Origin: Tannerellaceae bacterium
GTDB taxonomy: Bacteria; Bacteroidota; Bacteroidia; Bacteroidales; Tannerellaceae
DNA: 64,000 nucleotides
Assembly: GCA_031270665.1 (NCBI GenBank)
Contig: JAISXD010000050.1
Location: 1 to 64,000, forward strand
Direction: 5' to 3'
The notes beneath the pieces are model-generated. The model ran no database searches, was not told the DNA's origin, and saw only the letters and a program-made list of their open reading frames with translations. Positions 21,287 through 30,420 of the stretch are shown here, in pieces. Numbering within the stretch: position 1 is the stretch's first letter; each line of letters starts with the position of its first letter. Made by a program: the position numbers and the translations under genes.

Positions 21287-22096
21287 ATGAGAAAAGTAAC
21301 CTATTTATTAGTGATGATGACAATCTTATTCTCTTCCTGCGGGGAATACAATAAGATATTGAAAAGTACGGATTATGAGCTGAAATATTCTTATGCAAAG
21401 AAATATTTTAATGCAAAGCAATATACCAGGTCGGCTACGCTGCTGGAAGAATTGGTGACTATCTTTAAAGGTACGGCCTATGCCGAAGAGTCATTGTATT
21501 TACTGGCTCAGAGTTATTATGGGCAAAAAGATTATCAAACGGCTTCACAGTATTTCAATACGTATTATACTACGTATCCTAAGGGTGAGTATGTAGAGAT
21601 GGCCCGTTTCTATTCGGGGTACGGCTTATATCTGGATTCGCCGGACGCCCGGTTAGACCAAACGCAAACCTATGAAGCGATTAATCAATTACAATTGTAC
21701 CTGGAGTATTATCCGCAGTCGGAACGTTCTACGGAAGCGCAGAATATTATGTTTGAGCTTCAGGAGAAGCTGGCTTATAAAGAACTGTTAGCTACCCATT
21801 TGTATTACAACATGGGAACCTATATGGGTAATAATTACCAGGCTTGTGTAATAACGGCTCAAAATGCACTGAAGAACTATCCCTTTTCAAAATACAGGGA
21901 AGAATTCATCTATCTGATGTTGCAATCAAAATATGAATTAGCCCTGGTTAGCGTAGATGAAAAGTTACAAGGACGGTATCGGGATGTAGTAGATGAATAT
22001 TATAATTATACGAACGAATACCCCGAAGGAAAATATATGAAACAGGCAAAACGCTTCTATGATTATGCCAGCAAGCGGATTACCGACAGTTATTAA
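21287..22096 (+). CDS. bamD: Outer membrane protein assembly factor BamD
   Basis: Lipoprotein signal (ILFSSCGEYNKIL), TPR-like repeats; exact start (21281 or 21287) uncertain. Confidence 0.85.
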   Translation: MRKVTYLLVMMTILFSSCGEYNKILKSTDYELKYSYAKKYFNAKQYTRSATLLEELVTIFKGTAYAEESLYLLAQSYYGQKDYQTASQYFNTYYTTYPKGEYVEMARFYSGYGLYLDSPDARLDQTQTYEAINQLQLYLEYYPQSERSTEAQNIMFELQEKLAYKELLATHLYYNMGTYMGNNYQACVITAQNALKNYPFSKYREEFIYLMLQSKYELALVSVDEKLQGRYRDVVDEYYNYTNEYPEGKYMKQAKRFYDYASKRITDSY

Positions 22097-22122
22097 CGAA
22101 TTTAATTACTAAAAACAATTAT

Positions 22123-22455
22123 ATGGATTATAGAAAATCAAATGCTCCGGCCAATACGGTTACACGTGACATGATGAAATTATCTGCCGATACAGGTAAT
22201 GTTTATGAAACAACAATGATCATTGCCAAGAGGGCCAACCAGATTACTGTGGAAATGAAGCAGGATTTAGAGAAAAAACTTCAGGAGTTTGCCTCTTACA
22301 GCGATAATTTGGAGGAAGTATTTGAAAACAGGGAACAAATTGAAATCTCCCGTTATTACGAAAAACTTCCAAAGCCAACGCTTATTGCCGTTCAGGAATA
22401 CGAAGAAGATAAAGTATATTATAAAAATCCGGCAAAAGATAAAGGAGCATTTTAA
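22123..22455 (+). CDS. rpoZ: DNA-directed RNA polymerase omega subunit-like protein
   Basis: 110 aa; TGNVYETTMIIAKRANQI omega/RPB6 motif; follows bamD. Confidence 0.8.
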   Translation: MDYRKSNAPANTVTRDMMKLSADTGNVYETTMIIAKRANQITVEMKQDLEKKLQEFASYSDNLEEVFENREQIEISRYYEKLPKPTLIAVQEYEEDKVYYKNPAKDKGAF

Positions 22456-22463
22456 TTCGTTGG

Positions 22464-22521
22464 CAGTTGGCAGTTGACGCTTAATTATGTGATTCAACTG
22501 TTAGCTGTCAACTGTCAACTG
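22464..22521. repeat. Near-perfect inverted repeat (CAGTTGGCAGTTGACGCTTAA / TTAGCTGTCAACTGTCAACTG)
   Basis: Arms 22464-22484 and 22501-22521; arms contain tandem CAGTTGR heptamers. Confidence 0.85.
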
Positions 22522-22528
22522 AAAAATC

Positions 22529-22984
22529 ATGTTACAAAGAATACAAACTGTTTATTTACTTATCATAGCTGTTTTAACGGCTCTTATGTTGTTTATGCCT
22601 TTATCGGTGTTACAAACGGACGACGGTTTTTATACGTTTGATGTTTTTGGCGTGAGCGCTGTGGCTACATTGGAGATTGTTTATTCCACATGGGGGCTGT
22701 TTGTCTTGGTTGCCCTCATTTCTCTGCTTGCCCTTATTACGATATTCCTTTATAAAAAGAGAATGTTGCAGATACGCCTCTGCCTGTTCAATGCTGTCCT
22801 GATGCTTGGGTTTTATGGATTCTTTGCTTATCTGATTGTTGTAATGAAGCAACAGTTGGACGTATCCATAAGTGTACGGATCGCCTTATCTTTCCCTGTT
22901 ATTTGTTTGATTCTCGACTATTTGGCGATACGTAATATCGGCGCCGACGAAACATTGGTGCGTTCCCTTGAGCGATTGAGGTAG
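22529..22984 (+). CDS. DUF4293-like four-TM membrane protein
   Basis: MLQRIQTVYLLIIAVLTALMLFMPL; four hydrophobic segments. Confidence 0.75.
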   Translation: MLQRIQTVYLLIIAVLTALMLFMPLSVLQTDDGFYTFDVFGVSAVATLEIVYSTWGLFVLVALISLLALITIFLYKKRMLQIRLCLFNAVLMLGFYGFFAYLIVVMKQQLDVSISVRIALSFPVICLILDYLAIRNIGADETLVRSLERLR

Positions 22985-22992
22985 AGTATACG

Positions 22993-23658
22993 CTATAAAG
23001 GTATCAAATAAGTAAGCTTTCCGAAAATTACCTGACTGGATGATTGAGGGAAAGGGGCGCCTTTTCTATTATTGAAGAAATCCCCTAATCCATAGTAGTA
23101 ACGCCCTTCTAACAGGAAATTACCTATGCCGGTTCTTATCTCAATGCCGGGGCCTCCGCCAATTCCCCAGGCAAATTTCTTTTCTACAGGCTTTGTGTGT
23201 AGTTCACGGTAACGGCTATCCAGCGTTTCTTCAAAATCACCCGGCAAGTTCGTCGTTGTCTTCTCATTCATAACAAAACCAATCTTCGGGCCAAGGTTCA
23301 TAAAGAAACGTACACGTTTTCCCCCAAAATAGATATGAGTAAGGAAAGGAACTTCAATAACATCTATATTTCGTGTGTATTGGAGTGTCTGGTCTTCAAA
23401 TTTCTCATCCCATCCCTGTTGTGTATAATTTACTTCAAGGATTAGGCCTAAGTGATTTTCCGTTATCCAGCGGCCGGTAAAACCAACGTGTGCACCTGAA
23501 AGGTATTGTGTCTGTATTCTAGGTACAAAACTAACGCTGGAAACACCCATACCAAAGGAACCTCCGATAGATAGCTCTTTCTTGAAAGCGTTTTGCCCAT
23601 TCATAGCAGTGGTAAAAACGAAAAGGGCAATTGACTGTAGGATGAAGCGTTTATTCAT
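22993..23658 (-). CDS. PorT-like / porin-family outer membrane beta-barrel protein
   Basis: Signal peptide, alternating beta strands, KFAWGIGGGPGIEIRTGIGNFLLEGRYYYGLGD. Confidence 0.75.
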   Translation of the reverse strand: MNKRFILQSIALFVFTTAMNGQNAFKKELSIGGSFGMGVSSVSFVPRIQTQYLSGAHVGFTGRWITENHLGLILEVNYTQQGWDEKFEDQTLQYTRNIDVIEVPFLTHIYFGGKRVRFFMNLGPKIGFVMNEKTTTNLPGDFEETLDSRYRELHTKPVEKKFAWGIGGGPGIEIRTGIGNFLLEGRYYYGLGDFFNNRKGAPFPQSSSQVIFGKLTYLIPL

Positions 23659-25463
23659 TTGTTTAATTCATGGCGAATTACATTAAAATCGCGTTTATTA
23701 TAGTGGACTATAAACAAGTTGGTGTTGATAAATCCTCCCCAGTTATTGGCGCGATGGAAATCAAATCCCGTCTGGATACTCTTGTAATGGATTTTATCTA
23801 AGTTATACTCGAAATTAACGCCATACTTGTAGATTGCACCAAAGAAGAACAGGCCTGTATCAAATCCTAACATACCATATTTGGGATACGTATTCATCAT
23901 CTCCTTGCTGTACCATGTTTTATATTTAGCGTTGAAGCGCAATACATCATTCGCCATATTATCGGCGTAAAAATTCGTATAAATGTATGTGTCGAGCGCA
24001 TAGAAATCATCTAAACATTCACGTGTATACGTTTGCCACTCGGGATAACCAAACAGATTAACCGTAAAGGAAGGGTTGGCCTCTACTACCATCCGGAGCG
24101 GGGACCGTATTTTGTTTAATGCAGCTCTCGAACCTGAAATAGGAATAATGACATTTCGATTACCGGTAACCATCAACGAAAGGATATCATTGGCGAATGA
24201 TTCGGGATGGAAAACAAGGTCTTTGAACGGAACTTTCTTTTGTGTCAGTCCCAGTTTGAATGTTTTAATAAATTCAGCCTTATCGTCTGTATCATAGGTG
24301 TCAACAAAAATGATATTGTAGTCGTAGAACATTTTATACGCTTCTTCCGACGCTCTTGCATGGAGATACGAATGTGGGGTGTTTACCTGATAGATGTAAT
24401 AATTGGATAACACATCGTCATTTTTAGACGTAAACGGAATTACATATTTAATACTGTTTTTCCGGGCAAACTCTGCAATAGGTTTAATCTGTTCGTTTTC
24501 AACAGCCCCGATTATCAGATGCACATCCTTTAATGCCGTTTCGCTTAGTATCTGATCTAGTTTTTGCGTACCGGCTCCGGTATCGCGTACTGTCAATTCG
24601 ATAGATATGCCGGCGTTTTTTAAACTGTCTATGGACAGTAATAATCCTTCGTAGTATTCAACAAAACGGGCAGTTGCTGACGTTTGCCCTGTCTGGTCGG
24701 ACATAAACGGCAATAAGAGCGCTACCTTTATTTTGTCTGCTTTAATGATTTGTTTGGGGGCAGACAGCATGGCGTTCACTTCTCTTTCTTTGGGTTGGGT
24801 GGCTGTCTGTGTTATTACCTCTTCTGTTTTAACAGGTATCTTTATAATCATATCGACTTTGACCCCTTTTTTCAATTCGGGATTCTTTGCGATTAACTCC
24901 TCAGCCGTAACGTTAAACTTACGGGTAAGGCGGTACATGGTTTCTTTTCTTTCTATTTTATATTCAATGTCTTTTATAACCGTTTGGGACGCTGTTTGGG
25001 GTAATTGGCTAATCTTGACAGATGGTATACGGATTGTTTTTCCTATTTGGAAAGCCGCAACGGAAAGCCCGGGATTGGCATTGATTATATTCGTAGCCAG
25101 TACCTGGTATTTTTTAGATAACGAATAGAGCGTCTCTTTGGGTTGAATCGTATGGAACAAATAATCAAGGTCTTCTTGTGCGGCAGTAATCGTTGTTGCT
25201 ATATCTTTTTGGGGAATCCTTAATTTTCCTCCGGCTTTAATTACTTCGCGGCTTTCGGGATTCAGGCGATAGATATCTTCTATGCCGACCCCGTACATGG
25301 TAGCGATTGAATAAACGGTCTGTCCCGGTTCAATGGTATGATAAAATATCTTATCATCCTGAATGTCTGTAGAAATAATAGTAACCACTTTCTCTTGGGA
25401 ATACCCTTTTGCGCAGGTAAAGCAAAAGAATACAGTTAGTATGTAAATTGTGACCTTGCTCAT
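23655..25463 (-). CDS. Multi-LysM protein fused to a type 1 periplasmic-binding-like domain
   Basis: Three LysM-like motifs (FYHTIEPGQTVYSIATMYGV; LFHTIQPKETLYSLSKKY; YKIERKETMYRLTRKF) then KIKVALLLPFM... Confidence 0.85.
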   Translation of the reverse strand: MSKVTIYILTVFFCFTCAKGYSQEKVVTIISTDIQDDKIFYHTIEPGQTVYSIATMYGVGIEDIYRLNPESREVIKAGGKLRIPQKDIATTITAAQEDLDYLFHTIQPKETLYSLSKKYQVLATNIINANPGLSVAAFQIGKTIRIPSVKISQLPQTASQTVIKDIEYKIERKETMYRLTRKFNVTAEELIAKNPELKKGVKVDMIIKIPVKTEEVITQTATQPKEREVNAMLSAPKQIIKADKIKVALLLPFMSDQTGQTSATARFVEYYEGLLLSIDSLKNAGISIELTVRDTGAGTQKLDQILSETALKDVHLIIGAVENEQIKPIAEFARKNSIKYVIPFTSKNDDVLSNYYIYQVNTPHSYLHARASEEAYKMFYDYNIIFVDTYDTDDKAEFIKTFKLGLTQKKVPFKDLVFHPESFANDILSLMVTGNRNVIIPISGSRAALNKIRSPLRMVVEANPSFTVNLFGYPEWQTYTRECLDDFYALDTYIYTNFYADNMANDVLRFNAKYKTWYSKEMMNTYPKYGMLGFDTGLFFFGAIYKYGVNFEYNLDKIHYKSIQTGFDFHRANNWGGFINTNLFIVHYNKRDFNVIRHELNK

Positions 25464-25601
25464 TTTCCGGTTGGATTATTTCCGGCAAAGATAGTGTATC
25501 TCGACATAAAATACTAATCTTATATAATATTCAATTGGTAAATAAGTTATCTTTGTGGGGTTGTTCGTTTGGCGGCTCCGGCGATAAGTACTTATTTTAG
25601 A

Positions 25602-26939
25602 ATGAAAATCGAAGATTATAGAATGCTTCACAAAATAGATAAGATAGTCATCCTGTTTCTTTTTACGTTATCACTCCAGGCGCAATATACGGTATCGGGA
25701 GGCAAGGGCGCCCCTTTGCTTGCCCTTGATGATATACCCAATAAGCTGCAGGTTTATTTAGTGTATGGTATGAACAATGTAGAGATACGTTATACCTCTG
25801 CTTCCTCGTCGCATCAGTGGTTCCGGTATAAAATAAAAGCGCTGGAAGCAGAACCTGTTCAGAGCGTGCAGGAAGGAACCACGTCGACGGTTCGTTCGCT
25901 TGAAGAAGGATATGGTTATTTTGTAAAGGAAGTAGAAGCGATCGGTTCCAACTCTTTCGTATGGATTATTGATTACAGTAAATATGCGTTTGATATCCGG
26001 CAACTACAAATTGTCCCCGACGACGACCCTTGTTACGAAGTCCGCCTGGAAGGAACAGCTACCCTGCCTAAACTTGCTTATTGTATACCCGCTGGCGTGG
26101 AATTAGAATTGATGCGTAAATTTGAGATTCTGTATAATACCTTGGAATGGAATAATAGTGAGCGGGTATTTTCTCCGAAAGCCTTGGTTCAAACAGTGGA
26201 GAGGACACCTTTCTACCGTTCCCTTTCACCTCCCCCATTGACTGATACGGATATTCAATTGAAAGGCGACCTTTTCGCCCGTCATTTCGGTGTGGAGAAA
26301 TCAATGAGCGTCAATTATCAGGCAACGGCGATAGAGGCTTATATTGATACAACCGTTGTATCGACGGATGTTCCTAACAGGGTTTCCGGCACGGGCGTAG
26401 GCTATTCGGCGCCGGCGGAGTTAAGTTTTACCGCGAAAGTAAATACGCCGGTTGTGACTTTTTACAGATGGGATATTATAAATACCGAAACAAGGGAAAC
26501 CCTGCGGGTGGAAAATTCGGAAAGTTTTAATTTTACATTCCTTACAGCCGGTAAATATACAGTAACGCTAGACGTAAAGGATAGAAGCAATACGTGTGAG
26601 AAAACAGATTCTATCCTTGTGGATATTGGCGACTCTTACCTGAGGATACCCAATGCTTTTTCACCCGGAGCTTCTCCCGGCGTGAACGACGAGTTCAGGG
26701 TGGCTTATAAGTCATTGGTTAGTTTTAAAGCCTGGATATTCAACCGCTGGGGAGCGGAGCTCTTCCGGTGGGACGACCCGGCTAAAGGGTGGGATGGAAA
26801 AAAAGGAGGTAAATATGTACCGCCGGGCGTTTACTTTTATATAATAGAAGCAAGAGGCTCGGACGGGCGCCGGTATAAGGAAAAAGGAAGTATAAATATA
26901 ATAAGGCCCAAAAATGTGCAAGATCAGCTTGTTGAATAA
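25602..26939 (+). CDS. PKD-domain protein with gliding-motility-type (T9SS type B-like) C-terminal domain
   Basis: PKD motif FNFTFLTAGKYTVTLDVKDRSN; C-term RIPNAFSPGASPGVNDEFRV...FNRWGAELFRWDDPAKGWDGK...PPGVYFYIIEARG; start ambiguous (ORF opens at 25569). Confidence 0.75.
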   Translation: MKIEDYRMLHKIDKIVILFLFTLSLQAQYTVSGGKGAPLLALDDIPNKLQVYLVYGMNNVEIRYTSASSSHQWFRYKIKALEAEPVQSVQEGTTSTVRSLEEGYGYFVKEVEAIGSNSFVWIIDYSKYAFDIRQLQIVPDDDPCYEVRLEGTATLPKLAYCIPAGVELELMRKFEILYNTLEWNNSERVFSPKALVQTVERTPFYRSLSPPPLTDTDIQLKGDLFARHFGVEKSMSVNYQATAIEAYIDTTVVSTDVPNRVSGTGVGYSAPAELSFTAKVNTPVVTFYRWDIINTETRETLRVENSESFNFTFLTAGKYTVTLDVKDRSNTCEKTDSILVDIGDSYLRIPNAFSPGASPGVNDEFRVAYKSLVSFKAWIFNRWGAELFRWDDPAKGWDGKKGGKYVPPGVYFYIIEARGSDGRRYKEKGSINIIRPKNVQDQLVE

Positions 26940-27897
26940 AAATAGCGTAAGTTTTATAGCCGCCGGATTGGTATGCCTCTCGGCATGTATTGCCATAAGC
27001 TCGCATGATGCGGAAAAAGTAAAAGAAGAACGCCCGCTTGTAACAGGCGTTACAACCACGCCTGATGTACCTTCGTCGGTAACAATCTTTGGTGAACAGG
27101 TGGATATTACACGGTATAATATGCACGAAGGATACGACCGGGAAATAAGCAGTTTTACGTATTTCCATTCAACGGTTTTATTGTTGTTTAAGCGCGCTAA
27201 CTGTGTTTTTCCGATTATCGAACCGATATTGGAAGCCAATGGTATCCCCGACGATTTTAAATACCTGGCTGTTATAGAAAGCCATTTAGACCCGCGCGTA
27301 TTCTCTCCGGCGCGTGCGGTAGGAACCTGGCAGTTTTTAGAAAGTACGGGTAAACAATATGGATTAACCGTTACGCCGACCGTTGACGAACGTTGCGATG
27401 TGGCGAAATCTACCCTTGCAGCCTGTAGATACCTGAAAGAGGCCTATCATAAATATGGCAGTTGGTTTAATGTAGCCGCTTCCTATAATGGAGGGATGGG
27501 ACGTATCTCCGGGGAATTGAACAAACAGCAGGAAGAAAGCGCTTTCGACCTGTGGCTTGTGCAGGAAACCACCCGTTATCCATACCGGATCATGGCGATT
27601 AAGCAGGTATTTGAAAATCCGTATAAATATGGTTTCGTTTTACATGCCAAAGATTTGTATAAGCCAATCAAAACAAAAGAAGTATCCGTCTCCGGAGACA
27701 TTCCGAATCTGGCCGAGTTTGCCAAAGAACAAGGCGTAACCTATGCCGACGTCAAACGGTTTAATCCCTGGTTAAGAGACAGAAAGTTAAATACATTAGG
27801 TAAGACATATAAAATCCTGATACCGGAAGCCGGTGATATGTATTATAAAAAGGCGAATACGTATGTGCATGATTCCCGTTGGGTGGTAGTGAAATGA
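26914..27897 (+). CDS. Membrane-bound lytic murein transglycosylase (MltD-like)
   Basis: SLT motifs AVIESHLDPRVFSPARAVGTWQF and AASYNGGMGRI. Confidence 0.88.
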   Translation: MCKISLLNKNSVSFIAAGLVCLSACIAISSHDAEKVKEERPLVTGVTTTPDVPSSVTIFGEQVDITRYNMHEGYDREISSFTYFHSTVLLLFKRANCVFPIIEPILEANGIPDDFKYLAVIESHLDPRVFSPARAVGTWQFLESTGKQYGLTVTPTVDERCDVAKSTLAACRYLKEAYHKYGSWFNVAASYNGGMGRISGELNKQQEESAFDLWLVQETTRYPYRIMAIKQVFENPYKYGFVLHAKDLYKPIKTKEVSVSGDIPNLAEFAKEQGVTYADVKRFNPWLRDRKLNTLGKTYKILIPEAGDMYYKKANTYVHDSRWVVVK

Positions 27898-28460
27898 AAA
27901 GGATAGCTGTATTTTGCGGTTCGAGCCTGGGAAAGAATGAGATTTATCGCGAGCAGGCCTGTTTGCTGGGAGAAACAATAGCCCGTTTGGGAATCGGTTT
28001 GGTATATGGTGGTGGCAATGTAGGTTTGATGAAATATGTTGCCGACGGCGCCATCCGGCAGGGTGGGGAAGTAACAGGAATTATTCCCGCTTTCCTTAAC
28101 AAGAAAGATATAGCCCATGCCGGACTTACGGAATTGATTGTGGTCAAAACAATGCACGAACGAAAATTTAAAATGAATGCATTATCCGACGGCATGATTG
28201 CCCTCCCCGGCGGTTACGGTACGATGGAAGAATTTTTCGAAATGATAACCTGGGGGCAGTTACATCTGCACCAAAAGCCCGTAGCCATTTTAAATACCAA
28301 TGGTTTCTACAATCCCCTTATCCGGCAGGTAGAAACGATGCTGGCCGAAGGCTTCCTGAAAGAATCTTATCGCAACCTGTTAATAGTAGATGATACGATT
28401 CCCTCTCTATTGGAAAAAATGTACCGGTACCAGCCGCCTGTATTTGATAAATGGGCGTAA
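27894..28460 (+). CDS. LOG family protein (TIGR00730, Rossmann fold nucleotide-binding)
   Basis: VFCGSSLGKN, GLVYGGGNVGLMKYVADGA, PGGYGTMEEFFE; ATGA overlap with upstream gene. Confidence 0.93.
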   Translation: MKRIAVFCGSSLGKNEIYREQACLLGETIARLGIGLVYGGGNVGLMKYVADGAIRQGGEVTGIIPAFLNKKDIAHAGLTELIVVKTMHERKFKMNALSDGMIALPGGYGTMEEFFEMITWGQLHLHQKPVAILNTNGFYNPLIRQVETMLAEGFLKESYRNLLIVDDTIPSLLEKMYRYQPPVFDKWA

Positions 28461-28487
28461 ATAATCCTTATTAACACGAAATGTATA

Positions 28488-29234
28488 ATGTCATTACAGC
28501 AGATGAAAAAAAGAAGGAGTATCCGCCAATATACCGGACAGGATATATCCGACTCATTATTAAATGAATTATTGGAAACGGCAGTGCGCGCTTCCAATAC
28601 CGGCAACATGCAATTGTATAGCGTAGTAATCACACGCGACCAGGCAAACAAAGTAAAAATGGCGCCTGCACACTTTAACCAGCCAATGGTAACAGCGGCG
28701 CCCGTAGTGTTAACCTGCTGTGCAGATGCCAATCGATTCGTAAAATGGGCGGAACAACGGAATGCTCAACCGGGATTTAATAACTTCCAGACATTTATAG
28801 CGGCAATGATTGATGCCGTTATCTTTGCACAAGCCTTTTGCACCGCAGCCGAAGAAAAGGGATTAGGCATTTGTTACCTCGGTACGGCAACTTATAATGC
28901 AGACAAAATCATAGAGGCTCTTTCGCTTCCCCAATTAGTTGTTCCCGTAGCAACAATCACGGCAGGCTGGCCTGCCGGTACGCCGGAACAGCCGGAACGC
29001 CTGCCCCTGGAGGCGATTATCCACCATGAATCATATACCGATTATACCTCCGGCGCTATAAATGCCTTATACAAAGAAAAAGAAGAGCTAAGCGCCAATA
29101 AACAGTATGTAAAAGAAAATAATAAAGAAACGCTTGCACAGGTATTCACAGACGTCCGTTACGCCAGGAGTAATAACGAATACTTCTCGGAAGTATACCT
29201 GGGCGTATTAAAAGCTCAAGGATTTATGGATTGA
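28488..29234 (+). CDS. Nitroreductase family protein
   Basis: MKKRRSIRQYTGQDISDSLLNELLETAVRASNTGNMQ; GLGICYLGT. Confidence 0.9.
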   Translation: MSLQQMKKRRSIRQYTGQDISDSLLNELLETAVRASNTGNMQLYSVVITRDQANKVKMAPAHFNQPMVTAAPVVLTCCADANRFVKWAEQRNAQPGFNNFQTFIAAMIDAVIFAQAFCTAAEEKGLGICYLGTATYNADKIIEALSLPQLVVPVATITAGWPAGTPEQPERLPLEAIIHHESYTDYTSGAINALYKEKEELSANKQYVKENNKETLAQVFTDVRYARSNNEYFSEVYLGVLKAQGFMD

Positions 29235-29251
29235 GCAGTTAGTCTGAAGAA

Positions 29252-29959
29252 TTATGATTCGCCGGCATTCAACACCTCTATGTCATAACCTATAAACAAC
29301 CCGCTTTCTATAACGCCGGTGATAGACTTAATCGCATTTTCCATTGTGCGGGGTATTTCATCAAACCGGGCGTCAAGAATCAGGTTTCCGTTTTCTGTAA
29401 TAACAGGGCCGTCTTTGCCTTCCGCCATCCGGAGATTTATTTCGCGGGGGGATAATTCGTTAAGCGCCTGCCCTACATAGGTGAGTGCATGCGGGAAAAC
29501 CTCTATCGGAACGGGAAAATTACTGCCCAGGCGGGAAACCATTTTAGACGAATCGGCAATAATGTATGTCTTAGGGCTGGAATTAATCAATAGCTTCTCT
29601 TTAAACATAGCGCCTCCTCTACCCTTTATCAAACTTAAATGGCTGTCAATTTCATCGGCTCCATCAAATGTCCAGTCCGGTTTATGTTCCATCAGGCTTG
29701 TAACCGGAATATCTACTTGTGCACATGCAATTGTAATTTCAAGTGAAGTCGGAATCGCCTTAATCTGTATATTTTCTTCTTTCACCCGTTTGGCAAGCGC
29801 CAATAAGGCCAGGTAAGAAGTTGAGCCCGAACCAACTCCTATGATATCTCCATCATTTGCCAGAGAGGCTATTTTATTGGCTATTATTTCTTTTTCTTCC
29901 CTTCGGGCAATGGTGTTCCCCCACGGTAATGCATTTATTATATTATTTTTCCACTCCAT
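29252..29959 (-). CDS. rpiA: Ribose-5-phosphate isomerase A
   Basis: DGDIIGVGSGSTSYLAL, TFDGADEID, KGRGGAMFKEKLL. Confidence 0.93.
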   Translation of the reverse strand: MEWKNNIINALPWGNTIARREEKEIIANKIASLANDGDIIGVGSGSTSYLALLALAKRVKEENIQIKAIPTSLEITIACAQVDIPVTSLMEHKPDWTFDGADEIDSHLSLIKGRGGAMFKEKLLINSSPKTYIIADSSKMVSRLGSNFPVPIEVFPHALTYVGQALNELSPREINLRMAEGKDGPVITENGNLILDARFDEIPRTMENAIKSITGVIESGLFIGYDIEVLNAGES

Positions 29960-30089
29960 TTGTTTAGCCTGATTACTTTACGATGCAAAGTAATAAACAT
30001 TACATGGATTACACAGAATTTTGCGGAACTATTTTTTTTATAATTTACCTGTTCTGTTATATTTTACGCAGCAACGTTTTGTACATCGA

Positions 30090-30292
30090 AGGTTCACGTG
30101 CCGGCGGGCGCCGGTTTTTATCCGAAACAGTCGTTGCGGCAGGAAGTATTACCGTTTCTGACTTGTCGGAAAGCCTCATCCGGATGGATTTGGGAAGTAT
30201 TGCGCAGCCCCGCGCAAGGGATTGCAGCGGAAAGCCCGGCCGCCGCACCCCCGGCGAGGGATGCGCCCATAGCCGGAGTTGCTCATTTTTTT
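30090..30292. other. GC-rich intergenic element with AGCCCCGCGCAAGGGATTGCAGCGGAAAGCCCGG segment and a terminator-like hairpin
   Basis: GC-rich block in an AT-rich intergenic region; hairpin CCGGC-GAGGGATGCGCCCATA-GCCGG at 30251-30276 with T7 at 30286-30292. Confidence 0.6.
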
Positions 30293-30322
30293 AATAAGCG
30301 CTGAAATAGTTGCCCTGATTTA

Positions 30323-30352
30323 TTGGCGAAATAAATAATTAGTGTAACTTTG
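30323..30352 (+). promoter_or_regulatory. Candidate promoter of the his leader: TTGG (-33 like), 18 bp spacer, TAACTTTG (-7)
   Basis: TTGG 30323-30326; TAACTTTG 30345-30352; leader ATG at 30373. Confidence 0.6.
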
Positions 30353-30372
30353 CATCGTAAATAATTGAAAAA

Positions 30373-30420
30373 ATGAAACAAAACAAGCTACATCATCATC
30401 ATTGCAACAACGGGCAGTAG
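30373..30420 (+). CDS. hisL: His operon leader peptide MKQNKLHHHHCNNGQ
   Basis: 15-codon ORF with four consecutive CAT codons directly upstream of a terminator and hisG. Confidence 0.9.
   Translation: MKQNKLHHHHCNNGQ

Noticed and set aside
26712-27239. 175-aa minus-strand ORF (and 26782-27168)
   Set aside because: Antisense shadow across the PKD-domain and MltD-like genes; no domain signature
29983-30294. 103-aa and 68-aa plus-strand ORFs in the rpiA-his gap
   Set aside because: Overlap a GC-rich structured element and a putative terminator; Pro/Ala/Arg-rich translations without family resemblance
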